Source: Verrucomicrobiota bacterium (GTDB lineage: Bacteria; Verrucomicrobiota; Verrucomicrobiia; Chthoniobacterales; SZAS-18). Taken from it: a stretch of DNA of 64,000 nt. Below the pieces are notes generated by a model. That model saw only the letters and a list, made by a program, of their open reading frames with translations, was not told where the DNA came from and made no database searches. The DNA lies in the NCBI GenBank assembly GCA_018240025.1, contig JAFEGM010000006.1:1-64000 (forward strand), written 5' to 3'. This document shows, in pieces, positions 1 to 8,048 of the stretch. The translations under genes were made by a program, and so were the position numbers. Positions within the stretch are counted from its first letter, which is position 1. Every line of letters begins with the position of its first letter.

Positions 1-3
1 GGG

Positions 4-89
4 GAGGGCTGCCGCAGGCGTCAGTAGTCCAGGGACGGAGGGGCAGCAGGCTGCCTGGGAGAGGGCTGCCGCAGGCGTCAGCAGTCCAG
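4..89. repeat. Pair of 29-bp direct repeats
   Basis: Two copies of a 29-bp sequence lie at 4-32 and 61-89. They differ at one base (T at 25, C at 82) and have a 57-bp period. A short inverted repeat, GGCAGC-AG-GCTGCC, sits between them at 42-55. The stretch lies just downstream of serA and reaches the window edge, so more copies may lie outside. No coding potential is seen. Confidence 0.6.
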
Positions 90-96
90 AGGGGTC

Positions 97-1695
97 CTAC
101 ACCACCACCATCCGCGCCGTCAGGATGTCCGGCTCGCGGCGGATGCGCTCGAGGGCGGCGGCATCGGGGGCGGAGTCGAGGTTGAGCACGGTCAGGGCCT
201 TGCCGCCGGCGGCGTCGCGGCTGAGCGACATGGTGGCGATGTTGATGTGCAGGTCGCCCAGCAAGGTGCCGATGCGGCCGACCATGCCGGGAACGTCGCG
301 ATTCTCGATCAGCGCGATGACGCCCTCGGGGCGGGCCTCGACCGGCTGGTCGTTCAGGCGCACGATGCGGGGCTGGCGGCCGAAGAAGGCGCCGGCCACG
401 CTGGCGCGCTGGCCGCCGCAATCGACCGTCAGCTCGATCTCGTCGGTGAACGCGCCGGTCGCGCTGTGGCGGGTTTCGTCGATCTCCAGCCCGAGGCCGC
501 GAGCGACGGACAGGGCATTGACGTGATTGACCTGATTCCCCTCGGCCGCTTCGAGAAAGCCCATGGCGACCGCGCGGGTGATGGGGCCGGTGTCCGATTC
601 GTTGACTTTGCCGCTGTAGTTGATGGTCAGACGGTCGGCGCGTTTGCTCGGGGCGATCTGCGAGAGGATGCGGCCGAGGCGCTTGCCGAATTCGAGATAC
701 GGCCCCACCGCCGCCAGCGTCTTGGCGTCGAGGTTGGGCATGTTGACCGCATTCTTGACCACGCCGTCGATGAGCAGTGCGCGCAGGGCCTGGGCGATCT
801 CGATGCCCACGCTCTCCTGCGCCTCGGCCGTGGAGGCACCGAGGTGCGGCGTCATGACCAGATTCTTGCGAGCCCGGAGCGGGAACTCGGCCGGCGGCGG
901 CTCCTGCTCATAGACGTCGAGCGCGGCGGCCGCGACCTGCCCGCTGGCCAGCGCCTCGTCGAGCGCCGGCTCATCGATGAGCCCGCCGCGGGCGCAGTTG
1001 ACGATGCGCACGCCGCGTTTGCAGAGGGCGAGTCGCTCGGCGCCGAGCATGTGGCGCGTCTCCGGCGTGAGCGGCATGTGCAGGGTGAGGAAATCGGCCC
1101 GCGGCAGCAGGTCCTCGATCCGCTCGACCAACTCCACCTGCAGCGAACGGGCGCGGCTGGCCGAGAGATAGGGGTCGTAGGCCAGCACGTTGAGCCCGAA
1201 GGCGATGGCCCGGCGCGCGACCTCGGTGCCGATGCGGCCCATGCCAAGAATGCCGAGGGTCTTGCCGTACAGCTCCACGCCCTCGAACGACTTCCGGTCC
1301 CACTTGCCCGCGTGCATCGAGGCGTCGGCCTGCGGGATGTTGCGGGCGGTCGAGACGAGCAGCGAGAAGGCGTGCTCAGCGGTGGAGATGGTGTTCCCGT
1401 CCGGCGTGTTCATGACGACCACGCCGCGGCGGGTGGCGGTTTCGACGTCCACATTGTCCACGCCCACGCCGGCCCGGCCGACCGCGCGCAGCCGCGTGGC
1501 CGCCTCGAGCACCTTGGCCGTGATCTTCGTCTGCGAGCGCACCACGATGGCGCCGAACTCGTGCACGACGGTCAGCAGTTCGTTCTCCTTGAGCCCGGTC
1601 AGCACCACCGCTTCCAGGCCGCCTCCCTTGGTCAGTTCCTCCACCGTGCGCGGCGAAACGGGATCCGCGATCAACACCTTGATGTCCTCAGCCAT
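97..1695 (-). CDS. serA: D-3-phosphoglycerate dehydrogenase
   Basis: This enzyme oxidises 3-phosphoglycerate to 3-phosphohydroxypyruvate with NAD+, the first step of serine synthesis, in the cytosol. The 532 residues match the long SerA form. The N-terminal half carries the substrate and NAD-binding lobes, with Rossmann motif GMGRIGTEVARRA near residue 150 and the catalytic His motif TPHLGAST near 285. An intervening domain follows, and a C-terminal ACT domain (from about residue 460, VIALIENRDVPGMVGRIG) usually binds serine for feedback control. It is read from an ATG and ends 97 bases from the window edge. The ugd gene upstream is on the same strand but is separated by a strong terminator, so serA probably has its own promoter. 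Confidence 0.97.
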   Translation of the reverse strand: MAEDIKVLIADPVSPRTVEELTKGGGLEAVVLTGLKENELLTVVHEFGAIVVRSQTKITAKVLEAATRLRAVGRAGVGVDNVDVETATRRGVVVMNTPDGNTISTAEHAFSLLVSTARNIPQADASMHAGKWDRKSFEGVELYGKTLGILGMGRIGTEVARRAIAFGLNVLAYDPYLSASRARSLQVELVERIEDLLPRADFLTLHMPLTPETRHMLGAERLALCKRGVRIVNCARGGLIDEPALDEALASGQVAAAALDVYEQEPPPAEFPLRARKNLVMTPHLGASTAEAQESVGIEIAQALRALLIDGVVKNAVNMPNLDAKTLAAVGPYLEFGKRLGRILSQIAPSKRADRLTINYSGKVNESDTGPITRAVAMGFLEAAEGNQVNHVNALSVARGLGLEIDETRHSATGAFTDEIELTVDCGGQRASVAGAFFGRQPRIVRLNDQPVEARPEGVIALIENRDVPGMVGRIGTLLGDLHINIATMSLSRDAAGGKALTVLNLDSAPDAAALERIRREPDILTARMVVV

Positions 1696-1783
1696 AAATA
1701 AAAAAGGCCGGGAAGGTCCGTGGCAGGGCGGGGGCCGTCAAACTCGAAGGAGGCTGGCTCGGCATTTGGGTGGGCGGGCGGGT

Positions 1784-1820
1784 GGAGGCTCACACGAAGG
1801 CACGAAGGCACAAAAGGGGA
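1784..1820. repeat. CACGAAGG-type dispersed repeat, copy 1
   Basis: GGAGGCTCACACGAAGG at 1784-1800 continues into further CACGAAGG/CACAAAAGG units. The same 17-mer with one change (ACGCG for ACACG) recurs at 58504-58520, also in intergenic DNA. Translation gives low-complexity peptides such as HTKARRHK, which are not believable proteins. Confidence 0.6.
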
Positions 1821-1906
1821 GGGCTCTCGAGGTCGCCCGGAGCCCGGGACTCGAAGATTGGGTCAGACGCGCGACCCGCCTGGCGTCGGCAGTCGGGGCG
1901 AACCCC

Positions 1907-1946
1907 AAAAAAAGGAACGGCTCGCGCCACGACGACGCGAGCCGTT
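1907..1946 (-). terminator. Intrinsic terminator of ugd
   Basis: A perfect 11-bp stem (AACGGCTCGCG at 1916-1926 with CGCGAGCCGTT at 1936-1946) has a 9-nt loop. On the minus strand it is followed after two bases by seven T (A1907-A1913 on the plus strand). It lies 93 bases beyond the ugd stop and should end that transcript before serA. Confidence 0.85.
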
Positions 1947-1957
1947 GAGATTTTCAG

Positions 1958-2010
1958 AGCTTCGACCTTCGAGTTTCCTTCGAACTTCGAACTTCGTTCT
2001 TCGAGTTTCC
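1958..2010. repeat. CTTCGA/TTCGAA repeat family, copy 1
   Basis: Repeated CTTCGACCTTCGAG, TTCCTTCGAACTTCGAAC and similar units. The same blocks occur twice more, in opposite orientations, at 41696-41757 and 41856-41932. Here the copy lies between the ugd stop and its terminator, so it should be in the ugd 3' UTR. Confidence 0.6.
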
Positions 2011-2038
2011 CTTAGGATTCTCTCGCCACGCCAACGCG

Positions 2039-3361
2039 TTACTTGGTCTCCATCATCGGCCGACCGATGCAGCGATACTTGAAGCCGAGTTCGCGCATGG
2101 CAGTGGGGTCGAAGAGATTGCGGCCGTCGAAGACGAGCGGGGTGTGCATGGCGGACTTCAGGGCGGCCAGATCGACCTCCTTGAACTCACGCCACTCGGT
2201 CGCCAGCACCAGCGCCTCGGCGCCTTCGGCGGCTTCCAGCGCGGTCTTGGCCAGCTTGACGCTGTCGGGGATGAGGCCGAACTCGCGCACGTTTTCCATA
2301 CCCTTCGGGTCGTAGGCCGTGACGTGGGCGCCTTCCTTGATCAGGTCATTGACCAGATCGACCGGCACCGAAGTGCGGACGTCATCGGTGTCCGGTTTGA
2401 AGGTCAGCCCCCAGACGGCGATCTTCTTGTCCTTCAGGATCCAGAGCGCGTCGCGCAGCTTCTGCAGGAAGCGCTCCTTCTGGTCGCGGTTGATGCGCTG
2501 GACTTCCTTCAGCAGCGTGAAGGGCGTGCCCATCTGCTCGCAGATCGCGATGAACGCGGCGATGTCCTTCGGGAAGCACGAGCCGCCGTAGCCGAGGCCC
2601 GCGTTGAGGAAGTTGCGGCCGATGCGCTTGTCGGTGCCGATGCCGTCGACCACCTTCTCCACGTCGGCGCCGCTGGCTTCGCAGATGGCGCTGAGGGCGT
2701 TGGCGTAGGAAATCTTGAGCGCGAGGAACGAATTGGCGGCGTGCTTGATCAGTTCGGCCGAGTTCACGTCCGTGACGAGGATCGGGGCCATGAACGGCTC
2801 GTAGATCTTCTTCATCAGGTTGATGGCCCGCTCGCTGTTCGAGCCGACCACCACGCGATCCGGCTTCATCAGGTCGGCCACCGCGCAGCCCTCGCGCAGG
2901 AACTCCGGATTCGAGACCACGTCGAACTCCACGCCGGGCTTGGCGTAGCGCTTGATGGTGTCGGTCACGTTGTCGCCCGTCTTGACCGGCACGGTGCTCT
3001 TGTCGACCACCACGCGGTACTGGCCCGGCTTGAGCACGCCGGCGATCTCGCGCGCGACCTTCTCGATGTAGCTGAGGTCGACGCTGCCGTCCGGCTGCGG
3101 GGGCGTGGGCACGGCGATGAAGACGACCTGCGAGCCGTCCACGCCTTCCTCGATGCTGCCGGTGAACTTCAGGCGATGCGAGGCGACGTTGCGCTTCACC
3201 AGGTCTTCGAGGCCGGGCTCATAGATCGGAATCTGGCCGGCTTTGAGGGCGGCAATCTTCTTCGGGTTGTTGTCCACGCAGATGACGTGATGGCCCACCT
3301 CCGCGAAGCAGGCGCCCGAGACGAGGCCCACGTAACCGGAGCCGATGATGCAAAGATCCAT
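2039..3361 (-). CDS. ugd: UDP-glucose 6-dehydrogenase
   Basis: The enzyme oxidises UDP-glucose twice with NAD+ to UDP-glucuronate, a precursor of exopolysaccharide and lipopolysaccharide sugars. The start chosen is the ATG giving MDLCIIGSGYVGLVSG, because the Rossmann GxGxxG motif begins at residue 7; a longer frame upstream adds 26 low-complexity residues. The 440-residue length is typical. Conserved features are EFLREG near 153, the nucleophile Cys262 in GGSCFPKD and K/N residues of the central dimerisation helix. A UDP-sugar-binding domain follows (LTFKPDTDDVR). Downstream genes on the same strand suggest polysaccharide work. A GDP-mannose dehydrogenase is a less likely alternative. Confidence 0.95.
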   Translation of the reverse strand: MDLCIIGSGYVGLVSGACFAEVGHHVICVDNNPKKIAALKAGQIPIYEPGLEDLVKRNVASHRLKFTGSIEEGVDGSQVVFIAVPTPPQPDGSVDLSYIEKVAREIAGVLKPGQYRVVVDKSTVPVKTGDNVTDTIKRYAKPGVEFDVVSNPEFLREGCAVADLMKPDRVVVGSNSERAINLMKKIYEPFMAPILVTDVNSAELIKHAANSFLALKISYANALSAICEASGADVEKVVDGIGTDKRIGRNFLNAGLGYGGSCFPKDIAAFIAICEQMGTPFTLLKEVQRINRDQKERFLQKLRDALWILKDKKIAVWGLTFKPDTDDVRTSVPVDLVNDLIKEGAHVTAYDPKGMENVREFGLIPDSVKLAKTALEAAEGAEALVLATEWREFKEVDLAALKSAMHTPLVFDGRNLFDPTAMRELGFKYRCIGRPMMETK

Positions 3362-3512
3362 GAGTGATGACTGATTGTTGAGGGCTCCGCCGGGGGCGGC
3401 GGAGGGGGAGGAAGAAAGCAGAGACCGGCCCGCTGACAAGGCGGGAGCGGGTTCGTTCTTCAGAGAGGCGGAACTCCGTCCGTCCGGGGGCGATGAGCGC
3501 TCCGAAAGCCAA

Positions 3513-4088
3513 TTACGCCAGCGGTTCAGCCCGCACCGCGCGCACCGGGTAGGCCCCGACCGGCCATTTCCGCCAGAGGAGGAGGCGGATCTGCTTGGCC
3601 ACGGAGACGTTCTCCGCCGCGCTGCGGCGTCCGCTCATCAGCTCGCGGATGAGGGTGAACGTGCCGGTGATGAGCTTCACGTCGTCGGAGTAGGCAGCCG
3701 GCTTGGGCCCCGACTCGCTCTCGAGGTAGCCGATGAACTCGCGGAAGCGGTTCTCCATCGTCTCGCACTTCGCGCGCAGTTCGTCGATGGCCGTGGGCAG
3801 CGTGGCCGTCTCGAGCGCGAGCGCCACATCCTCGATGATCGCATTCGCCGACGCCTGGGCCCGGACGTAGCGCAGCTCGGCGCCCTGCAGGAACTGCGTG
3901 CGGCGCGGCTCCTCCATCTGCTGGCCGGTGACGAGCGCGATCTCCGCGTTCTGCTCGGCCACGGTCTTGAGCACCCGCAGCTTGGTCAGCAACGGCCGCC
4001 GCTCGACCGCGTCGCGTTTTTCCTGTTTGTCTCCGGCGCAGGAGAGAAGGGTGAGGGCGAGAAAGACGACAAAAAGGGCACTCCGCAT
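3513..4088 (-). CDS. Small putative lipoprotein, unknown function
   Basis: This 191-residue protein begins MRSALFVVFLALTLLSCAGD. That is a signal sequence ending in lipobox LLSC, with Cys17 as the predicted lipidated residue, so it is probably anchored in a membrane on the periplasmic side. The internal ATG at 4088 was chosen because it puts the signal peptide at the N terminus; a longer reading adds 23 charged residues. The rest is mainly helical and charged (AEQNAEIALVTGQQMEEP, ELRAKCETMENRFREF), with no enzyme motif. No family was recognised. It lies between the glycosyltransferase at 4182-4907 and ugd, both on the same strand, so it may be co-transcribed with them. Confidence 0.7.
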   Translation of the reverse strand: MRSALFVVFLALTLLSCAGDKQEKRDAVERRPLLTKLRVLKTVAEQNAEIALVTGQQMEEPRRTQFLQGAELRYVRAQASANAIIEDVALALETATLPTAIDELRAKCETMENRFREFIGYLESESGPKPAAYSDDVKLITGTFTLIRELMSGRRSAAENVSVAKQIRLLLWRKWPVGAYPVRAVRAEPLA

Positions 4089-4181
4089 GTTCGTTCGACC
4101 CCCGCGGAACCCGGGTGGATCGAGCGCGGAAGCTACTTCGGCCCGGGGGAATCGCAACCGGGGCGCACGCTGCCGCTGGGC

Positions 4182-4907
4182 TCAGGCGCCCTTGACGCGG
4201 TAGTTCAGGCGCCGCGACAGCAGCCACTTCACGCCAAACATATCGGCCGTGGCGCGGAAGGCGCGGTTGGCGAAGCCGTACTTGCTGACGCCGTGAATGC
4301 GGGCGCGGTGATGCACCGGCATTTCGGCCAGCGTGAAGCCGGCGCCCTTCACCAGCGCAGGGATGAAGCGATGCATGCCCTTGAACGGAAAGAGCGCCTC
4401 GACGCAGGCGCGCTTCATCACCTTGAGCGTGCAGCCGGTGTCGCGCACGCCGTCACCGGCGAAGCGGCTGCGGACGAAGTTGGCCACCTTGCTGGTCAGG
4501 CGCTTGGAGAGCGTGTCCTGGCGATTGGCGCGGTAGCCGCACATCAGATCGACCCCGCTGCGCTCCAACTCGGTCAGGAGCTTGACCAGATCGGCCGGAT
4601 CGTTCTGCAAATCGCCGTCGAGCAGGCCGACGTATTTCCCGCGGGCCGCATTCATCCCGGCGTACATGGCGGCGCTCTGGCCGGCATTTCTCTCGAACTC
4701 CAGCACCCGCACGTTCGGCTGCCGGTCGATGCGCTCGCGGGTGGCGTCGGTGGAGCAGTCGTCCACGAGGACCAGCTCGTAGTCCCGTCCGCTGAGGGCC
4801 GCCGCGATCTCCTGCTGGAGGAGCGCGATGTTGTCCTCCTCGTTGAAGAGCGGAACGACGATGGAGATTTCCGGGGTCACCTCCGAAGGGACAGCCGGGG
4901 CGGCCAA
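4182..4907 (-). CDS. Family 2 glycosyltransferase, polyprenyl-phosphate hexose synthase type
   Basis: This 241-residue protein has the GT-A fold signature. EISIVVPLFNEEDNI opens the domain at residue 13, VDDCSTDAT is the nucleotide-binding segment at 48-56, and LLDGDLQND (DxD at 97-99) binds metal and sugar nucleotide. The order and the motif GQSAAMYAGMNAA match DPM1/ArnC-like enzymes. These move a hexose from UDP or GDP to undecaprenyl phosphate at the cytoplasmic face. It lacks the C-terminal membrane helices of ArnC/GtrB, so it is the soluble short form. It sits on the same strand as the lipoprotein and ugd. The exact sugar cannot be read from the sequence. Confidence 0.85.
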   Translation of the reverse strand: MAAPAVPSEVTPEISIVVPLFNEEDNIALLQQEIAAALSGRDYELVLVDDCSTDATRERIDRQPNVRVLEFERNAGQSAAMYAGMNAARGKYVGLLDGDLQNDPADLVKLLTELERSGVDLMCGYRANRQDTLSKRLTSKVANFVRSRFAGDGVRDTGCTLKVMKRACVEALFPFKGMHRFIPALVKGAGFTLAEMPVHHRARIHGVSKYGFANRAFRATADMFGVKWLLSRRLNYRVKGA

Positions 4908-4982
4908 AGATCAACCTTCGGCCGCAGCCCGGATTTTCCCTTTGCGCTTCGCCGACAGGCGGGCATCTTGCTGGCTCGTTTC

Positions 4983-5073
4983 GGAAGGATGGCTGAGTGG
5001 TTTAAGGCACTCGACTCGAAATCGAACGTGGGCTAAAAACCCACCGAGGGTTCGAATCCCTCTCCTTCCGCCA
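4983..5073 (+). tRNA. tRNA-Ser (CGA)
   Basis: A 91-nt gene with encoded CCA. Acceptor GGAAGGA (4983-4989) pairs with TCCTTCC (5063-5069). The anticodon loop CTCGAAA at 5015-5021 has anticodon CGA at 5017-5019, and a long variable arm typical of serine is present. The T arm contains GGTTCGAATCC. A T-rich stretch (CTTTTTC) follows the CCA directly. Confidence 0.95.
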
Positions 5074-5086
5074 CTTTTTCGCGGGA

Positions 5087-5422
5087 CTACTGGTCGGTCG
5101 CCAAGGTGAGCTGACTTTCGATCTTGTAACGGTCGTTGGTGGCTTTGCGGGCCAGGCTCTCGACGGTCGTGCGCTCCTCGATGGAGGTGACGGTGCCCTG
5201 GAGCGTGACGACCTCGTTGGTCACGGAGACCCGGGTGGCCTTGGCGGAGGCGGAGAGCGAGTCGCTCCGGCGCAGGGCGCGCGTGATGTCCTCGATGGCG
5301 ATGAGATCGGTATTGGTCACCTGACCCGCGGTCGGCGAGACCGCGCGGGTTTCCTGGGCAAAGGCGCTGGAGGCGGCGAGGCCGGCAGCGACGGCGAGCG
5401 TGCAGTAGAGGAGTGTTTTCAT
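5087..5422 (-). CDS. Secreted BON-domain protein
   Basis: This 111-residue protein starts MKTLLYCTLAVAAGLAASS and has a signal peptide cleaved near AFA/QET (residue 22), so it is periplasmic. The rest is one BON domain (about residues 40-110). Its pattern is helix DITRALRRSDSLSASA, strand RVSVTNEVVTLQGTV, helix ERTTVESLARKA, then a closing strand YKIESQLTL. BON domains are small folds linked to binding membranes or phospholipid and to osmotic-stress proteins such as OsmY. The start was chosen for the signal peptide. Its stop lies 13 bases from the end of tRNA-Ser, which is on the other strand. Confidence 0.85.
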   Translation of the reverse strand: MKTLLYCTLAVAAGLAASSAFAQETRAVSPTAGQVTNTDLIAIEDITRALRRSDSLSASAKATRVSVTNEVVTLQGTVTSIEERTTVESLARKATNDRYKIESQLTLATDQ

Positions 5423-5542
5423 GGCGTGAATGAGTTCGTCCATGCTTCGCAAGCGTCCCCGGCGACGGCTGTGGGGTGACACTTCCCGCGGCGGCGGAAA
5501 GCCGGCGTTTGCCTCGTGTCGCAGAGCGCGTCTGTTCGACGC

Positions 5543-6283
5543 ATGACTTTGCGCGAGCATGAATTCAGCGAAGTGACGACCGCCACTGGACCGATGCGGG
5601 TGCACGTCGTTCGCCCGGCGGCCGAGGGGACCTTTCCCGGCCTGGTGCTGTTCTCCGAGATCTTCCAGGTGACCGCGCCCATCCGGCGCACGGCGGCTTT
5701 CTACGCCTCCCACGGCTACGTCGTGGCCGTGCCGGAGATCTACCACGAGTCGGAGAACCCGGGCAGCGTGCTGGCCTACGACACCGCCGGGGCCGATCGG
5801 GGCAATGCGCTCAAGTTCGGCAAGTCGCCCAAGGCGATCGACTCGGACGCCCGGGCCACGCTCGATTTTCTGCTGGCGCATCCGGCCTGCAACGGCCGCC
5901 TCGGGGTCATCGGTATCTGCATCGGCGGTCACCTCAGCTTCCGCGCCGCCGCCACCAACGCCGACGCGCGGGCCGGCGTCTGCTTTTACGCGACCGATCT
6001 GCAGGGTGGCACCAAGGCCCAGACGGGCGACGATACCTTGAATCGCGCCGGGGACATCCAGGCCGAGATGCTCTTCTTCTGGGGTCGGCAGGATCCGCAC
6101 GTCCCGCTCGAGGGACGCCGCAAGATCCAGGCCGCCCTCGAGGCTGCCGGGGTGAACTTCACCTGGCACGAGTTCAACGCCCAGCACGCCTTCCTGCGCG
6201 ACGAGGGCCTGCGGTACGATCCGGCACTCGCCTGGCACTGCCAGGGGCTCGTGCTGGAGATGCTGACGCGCCGGCTGAAGTAG
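5543..6283 (+). CDS. Dienelactone hydrolase family protein
   Basis: An alpha/beta hydrolase of 246 residues. The catalytic triad is readable as nucleophile Cys126 in GICIGG, Asp184 in GRQDPHVP and His215 in NAQHAF. A Cys nucleophile is the mark of dienelactone hydrolases, which open dienelactone to maleylacetate in chlorocatechol breakdown; most relatives have unknown natural esters. The ATG at 5543 is preferred, though an in-frame GTG at 5516 would add nine residues. No other catechol pathway gene is nearby, so a general carboxymethylenebutenolidase-like hydrolase is the safe name. Confidence 0.88.
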   Translation: MTLREHEFSEVTTATGPMRVHVVRPAAEGTFPGLVLFSEIFQVTAPIRRTAAFYASHGYVVAVPEIYHESENPGSVLAYDTAGADRGNALKFGKSPKAIDSDARATLDFLLAHPACNGRLGVIGICIGGHLSFRAAATNADARAGVCFYATDLQGGTKAQTGDDTLNRAGDIQAEMLFFWGRQDPHVPLEGRRKIQAALEAAGVNFTWHEFNAQHAFLRDEGLRYDPALAWHCQGLVLEMLTRRLK

Positions 6284-6361
6284 GGCGTAGGGCGCTCGGT
6301 GAGGCCGGCGCGGCTGTCGATGCCTGAGCCGCTCAGATGCTCAGCTCCCGGATTTGTGCTC

Positions 6362-6458
6362 CTCCGCTCCTCTGCTCCTCTGCTCCTCTGCTCCCCGGCT
6401 CCTCTGCTCCCCGGCTCCTCTGCTCCCCGGCTCCTCTGCTCCCCGGCTCCTCTGCTCC
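6362..6458. repeat. Minisatellite of 16-bp units
   Basis: Four perfect tandem copies of CTCCTCTGCTCCCCGG at 6383-6446 plus a partial fifth to 6458, preceded by shorter CTCCTCTG units from 6362. It lies between two convergent genes. The plus strand is strongly pyrimidine-rich, and slippage could change the copy number. Confidence 0.85.
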
Positions 6459-6466
6459 GCAACGCG

Positions 6467-6521
6467 GCCGCACTCGGAGAGTGCGGACGACGTGGCCGCA
6501 CTTGGAGAGTGCGGACGACGG
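6467..6521. terminator. Two tandem hairpins between convergent genes
   Basis: A 28-bp period direct repeat gives two hairpins. CCGCACTC-GGA-GAGTGCGG at 6468-6486 is a perfect 8-bp stem, and the copy at 6496-6514 has one G-T wobble. They lie between the end of the dienelactone hydrolase gene and the end of the M16 gene, and read as hairpins on both strands. There is no long T run, so termination is inferred from position only. Confidence 0.5.
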
Positions 6522-6527
6522 CGGACG

Positions 6528-7961
6528 CTACTTGGCGGCTTCGGGCTTGGCGGGCTCGACGGGCTTGAGGTCGGTGTCGTAGACGGTGACGGGCGCGATC
6601 TTCTCCAGCATCGGCTTCACCTGCTTGGCCTCGCCGACGGCCACGATGGTCAGGCCTTCGTCGCGCAGATACTTCTTCGCCAGCTCCTGGGCCCGGGCGG
6701 GGCTGACGCTGGTCACGCGCTTGGCGAAGGATTTGTAGTAATCGCCGGGCAGGCCGTAGAACTCCATCTCCTGCACGCGGGCGGCCGTGGTGGTGGGAGA
6801 CTCGAGGCTGAGGAGGTAGTTTCCGGCCAGATAGTCGCGCTGCATTTTCAGCTCGGCGTCGCCGATGGCCGCGTCGCGGATGCGGCGGACTTCGTTGAGG
6901 ATTTCGCGCGCGGCGGGTTCGGTCACCTCATTGCGCACATCGCTCGAGGCGGTGAAGACGCCGCCGCCCTGCAACGTGGCCAGACGGGCGCCGGCGCCGT
7001 AGGTGAAGCCGTTCTTTTCGCGCAGATTCTGGAAGAGCCGGCCGCTGAAACCGCCGCCGAGGGTGGACATCACCACGCTCAATTCCGGGATGTCCGGATT
7101 GTTCCGCGGCAGGCCGGGGGCGGCCACCATCAGCGTGGTCTGCACCGAGCCCGGGCGGTCGATCAGGTGAATGGTGGTCTTCTCCGCCGCCGGAATGGCC
7201 GGCGTGCTGAGCGGGGGCGGCGTGCCCGGCTTCCAATGGCCAAAGGCCTTCTCGATGAGCGGGAGAATCTCCACCGCGCGGATGTCGCCGACCACCGCCA
7301 GGGTGGCGCGATTGGGCAGGAAATAGTCGGCGTGCCGCTTGGCCACGTCGTCGCGCGTGATGCCGGAAATCGTGGCCTCGGTCGCGAAGGCACCGTAGGG
7401 ATGCGCGCCGTAGATCAGCCGATCGCGCAGCTTGGGCGCGAGCGCAGCGGGGCGCTGCTTCTCAGCCGCCAGGCCGGAGATGGCCTTCTTCTTTTCCTTG
7501 GCCAGCTCGGCTTCGGGGAAGGCCGGCTCGAAGATCGCGTCGGTGAAGAGATCGATCAGCTTCGGCAGGTGCTTGACCAGGCCGCCGATGTTCACGGAAG
7601 TCGCGTCCTCGTCGGCGGCCGCGCCGAAGCGGGCGCCGAGGAAGTCGACCTCCTTGGCGAACTGCTCCGCCGTGCGCTTCTTCGTGCCGCGATCGAGCAG
7701 GGTCGTCATCAGACCCGAGAGTCCCGTCTTCTCGCCGTCGTTGACCGCGCCTGACTTGAACATCAGCCGCAGCGTGACCAGCGGCGCGCGCTTGCTCTCG
7801 ACCACGAAGACCTTGAGGCCGTTCGGGAGCGTCTTCTCGACATAGGCCGGAAACCCGGCTTCCGGCGCGGGTCCGGGCTCGGGGCGCTTGGAGCGGTCGA
7901 TTTCGCCGAAGGCGGTGCAGGCCAGGGCCAGGGTGAGGAGGGAAGAGGCGACGAGCTTCAT
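6528..7961 (-). CDS. M16 peptidase homologue lacking the zinc motif
   Basis: This 477-residue protein has the two M16 (insulinase/pitrilysin) halves and an N-terminal signal sequence (MKLVASSLLTLALACTAFG), so it is exported. The N-terminal half begins TLPNGLKVFVVE (44-55). Where active M16 proteins carry HxxEH, this one reads GLSGLMTTLLDRGT (80-93), with no His or Glu, so it should not cleave peptides alone. The second half has the typical NLREKNGFTYGAGA strand-turn. In many bacteria such inactive subunits pair with an active M16 subunit encoded next door, but neither neighbour here is one. The start was chosen for the signal peptide; an upstream start adds 25 residues. Confidence 0.85.
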   Translation of the reverse strand: MKLVASSLLTLALACTAFGEIDRSKRPEPGPAPEAGFPAYVEKTLPNGLKVFVVESKRAPLVTLRLMFKSGAVNDGEKTGLSGLMTTLLDRGTKKRTAEQFAKEVDFLGARFGAAADEDATSVNIGGLVKHLPKLIDLFTDAIFEPAFPEAELAKEKKKAISGLAAEKQRPAALAPKLRDRLIYGAHPYGAFATEATISGITRDDVAKRHADYFLPNRATLAVVGDIRAVEILPLIEKAFGHWKPGTPPPLSTPAIPAAEKTTIHLIDRPGSVQTTLMVAAPGLPRNNPDIPELSVVMSTLGGGFSGRLFQNLREKNGFTYGAGARLATLQGGGVFTASSDVRNEVTEPAAREILNEVRRIRDAAIGDAELKMQRDYLAGNYLLSLESPTTTAARVQEMEFYGLPGDYYKSFAKRVTSVSPARAQELAKKYLRDEGLTIVAVGEAKQVKPMLEKIAPVTVYDTDLKPVEPAKPEAAK

Positions 7962-8048
7962 GGCAGGGCGGTGTCCAGCTGTAGCCGCATTTTGGCCGGT
8001 GTCAGTCGCCGCGTCCACCCGGCGCGCGGTTCGCAAGCTCGGCGGGAC

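Larger units (their letters stand above)
1696..2038. other. Intergenic region with repeats and a terminator
   Basis: This 343-bp stretch separates the start of serA from the end of ugd. It holds no convincing gene. Reading from high to low coordinates it contains a CTTCGA/TTCGAA-rich repeat (1958-2010), the ugd terminator (1907-1946), and a GGAGGCTCACACGAAGG repeat (1784-1800). The serA promoter should lie here but no clear -35/-10 pair was found. Confidence 0.7.

Noticed and set aside
1696-2038. Small proteins read through repeats (HTKARRHK-type peptides)
   Set aside because: They come from the repeat, with no homologue pattern and no start context.
6362-6458. Possible CRISPR array
   Set aside because: The 16-bp units are directly adjacent with no spacers, so it is a minisatellite.
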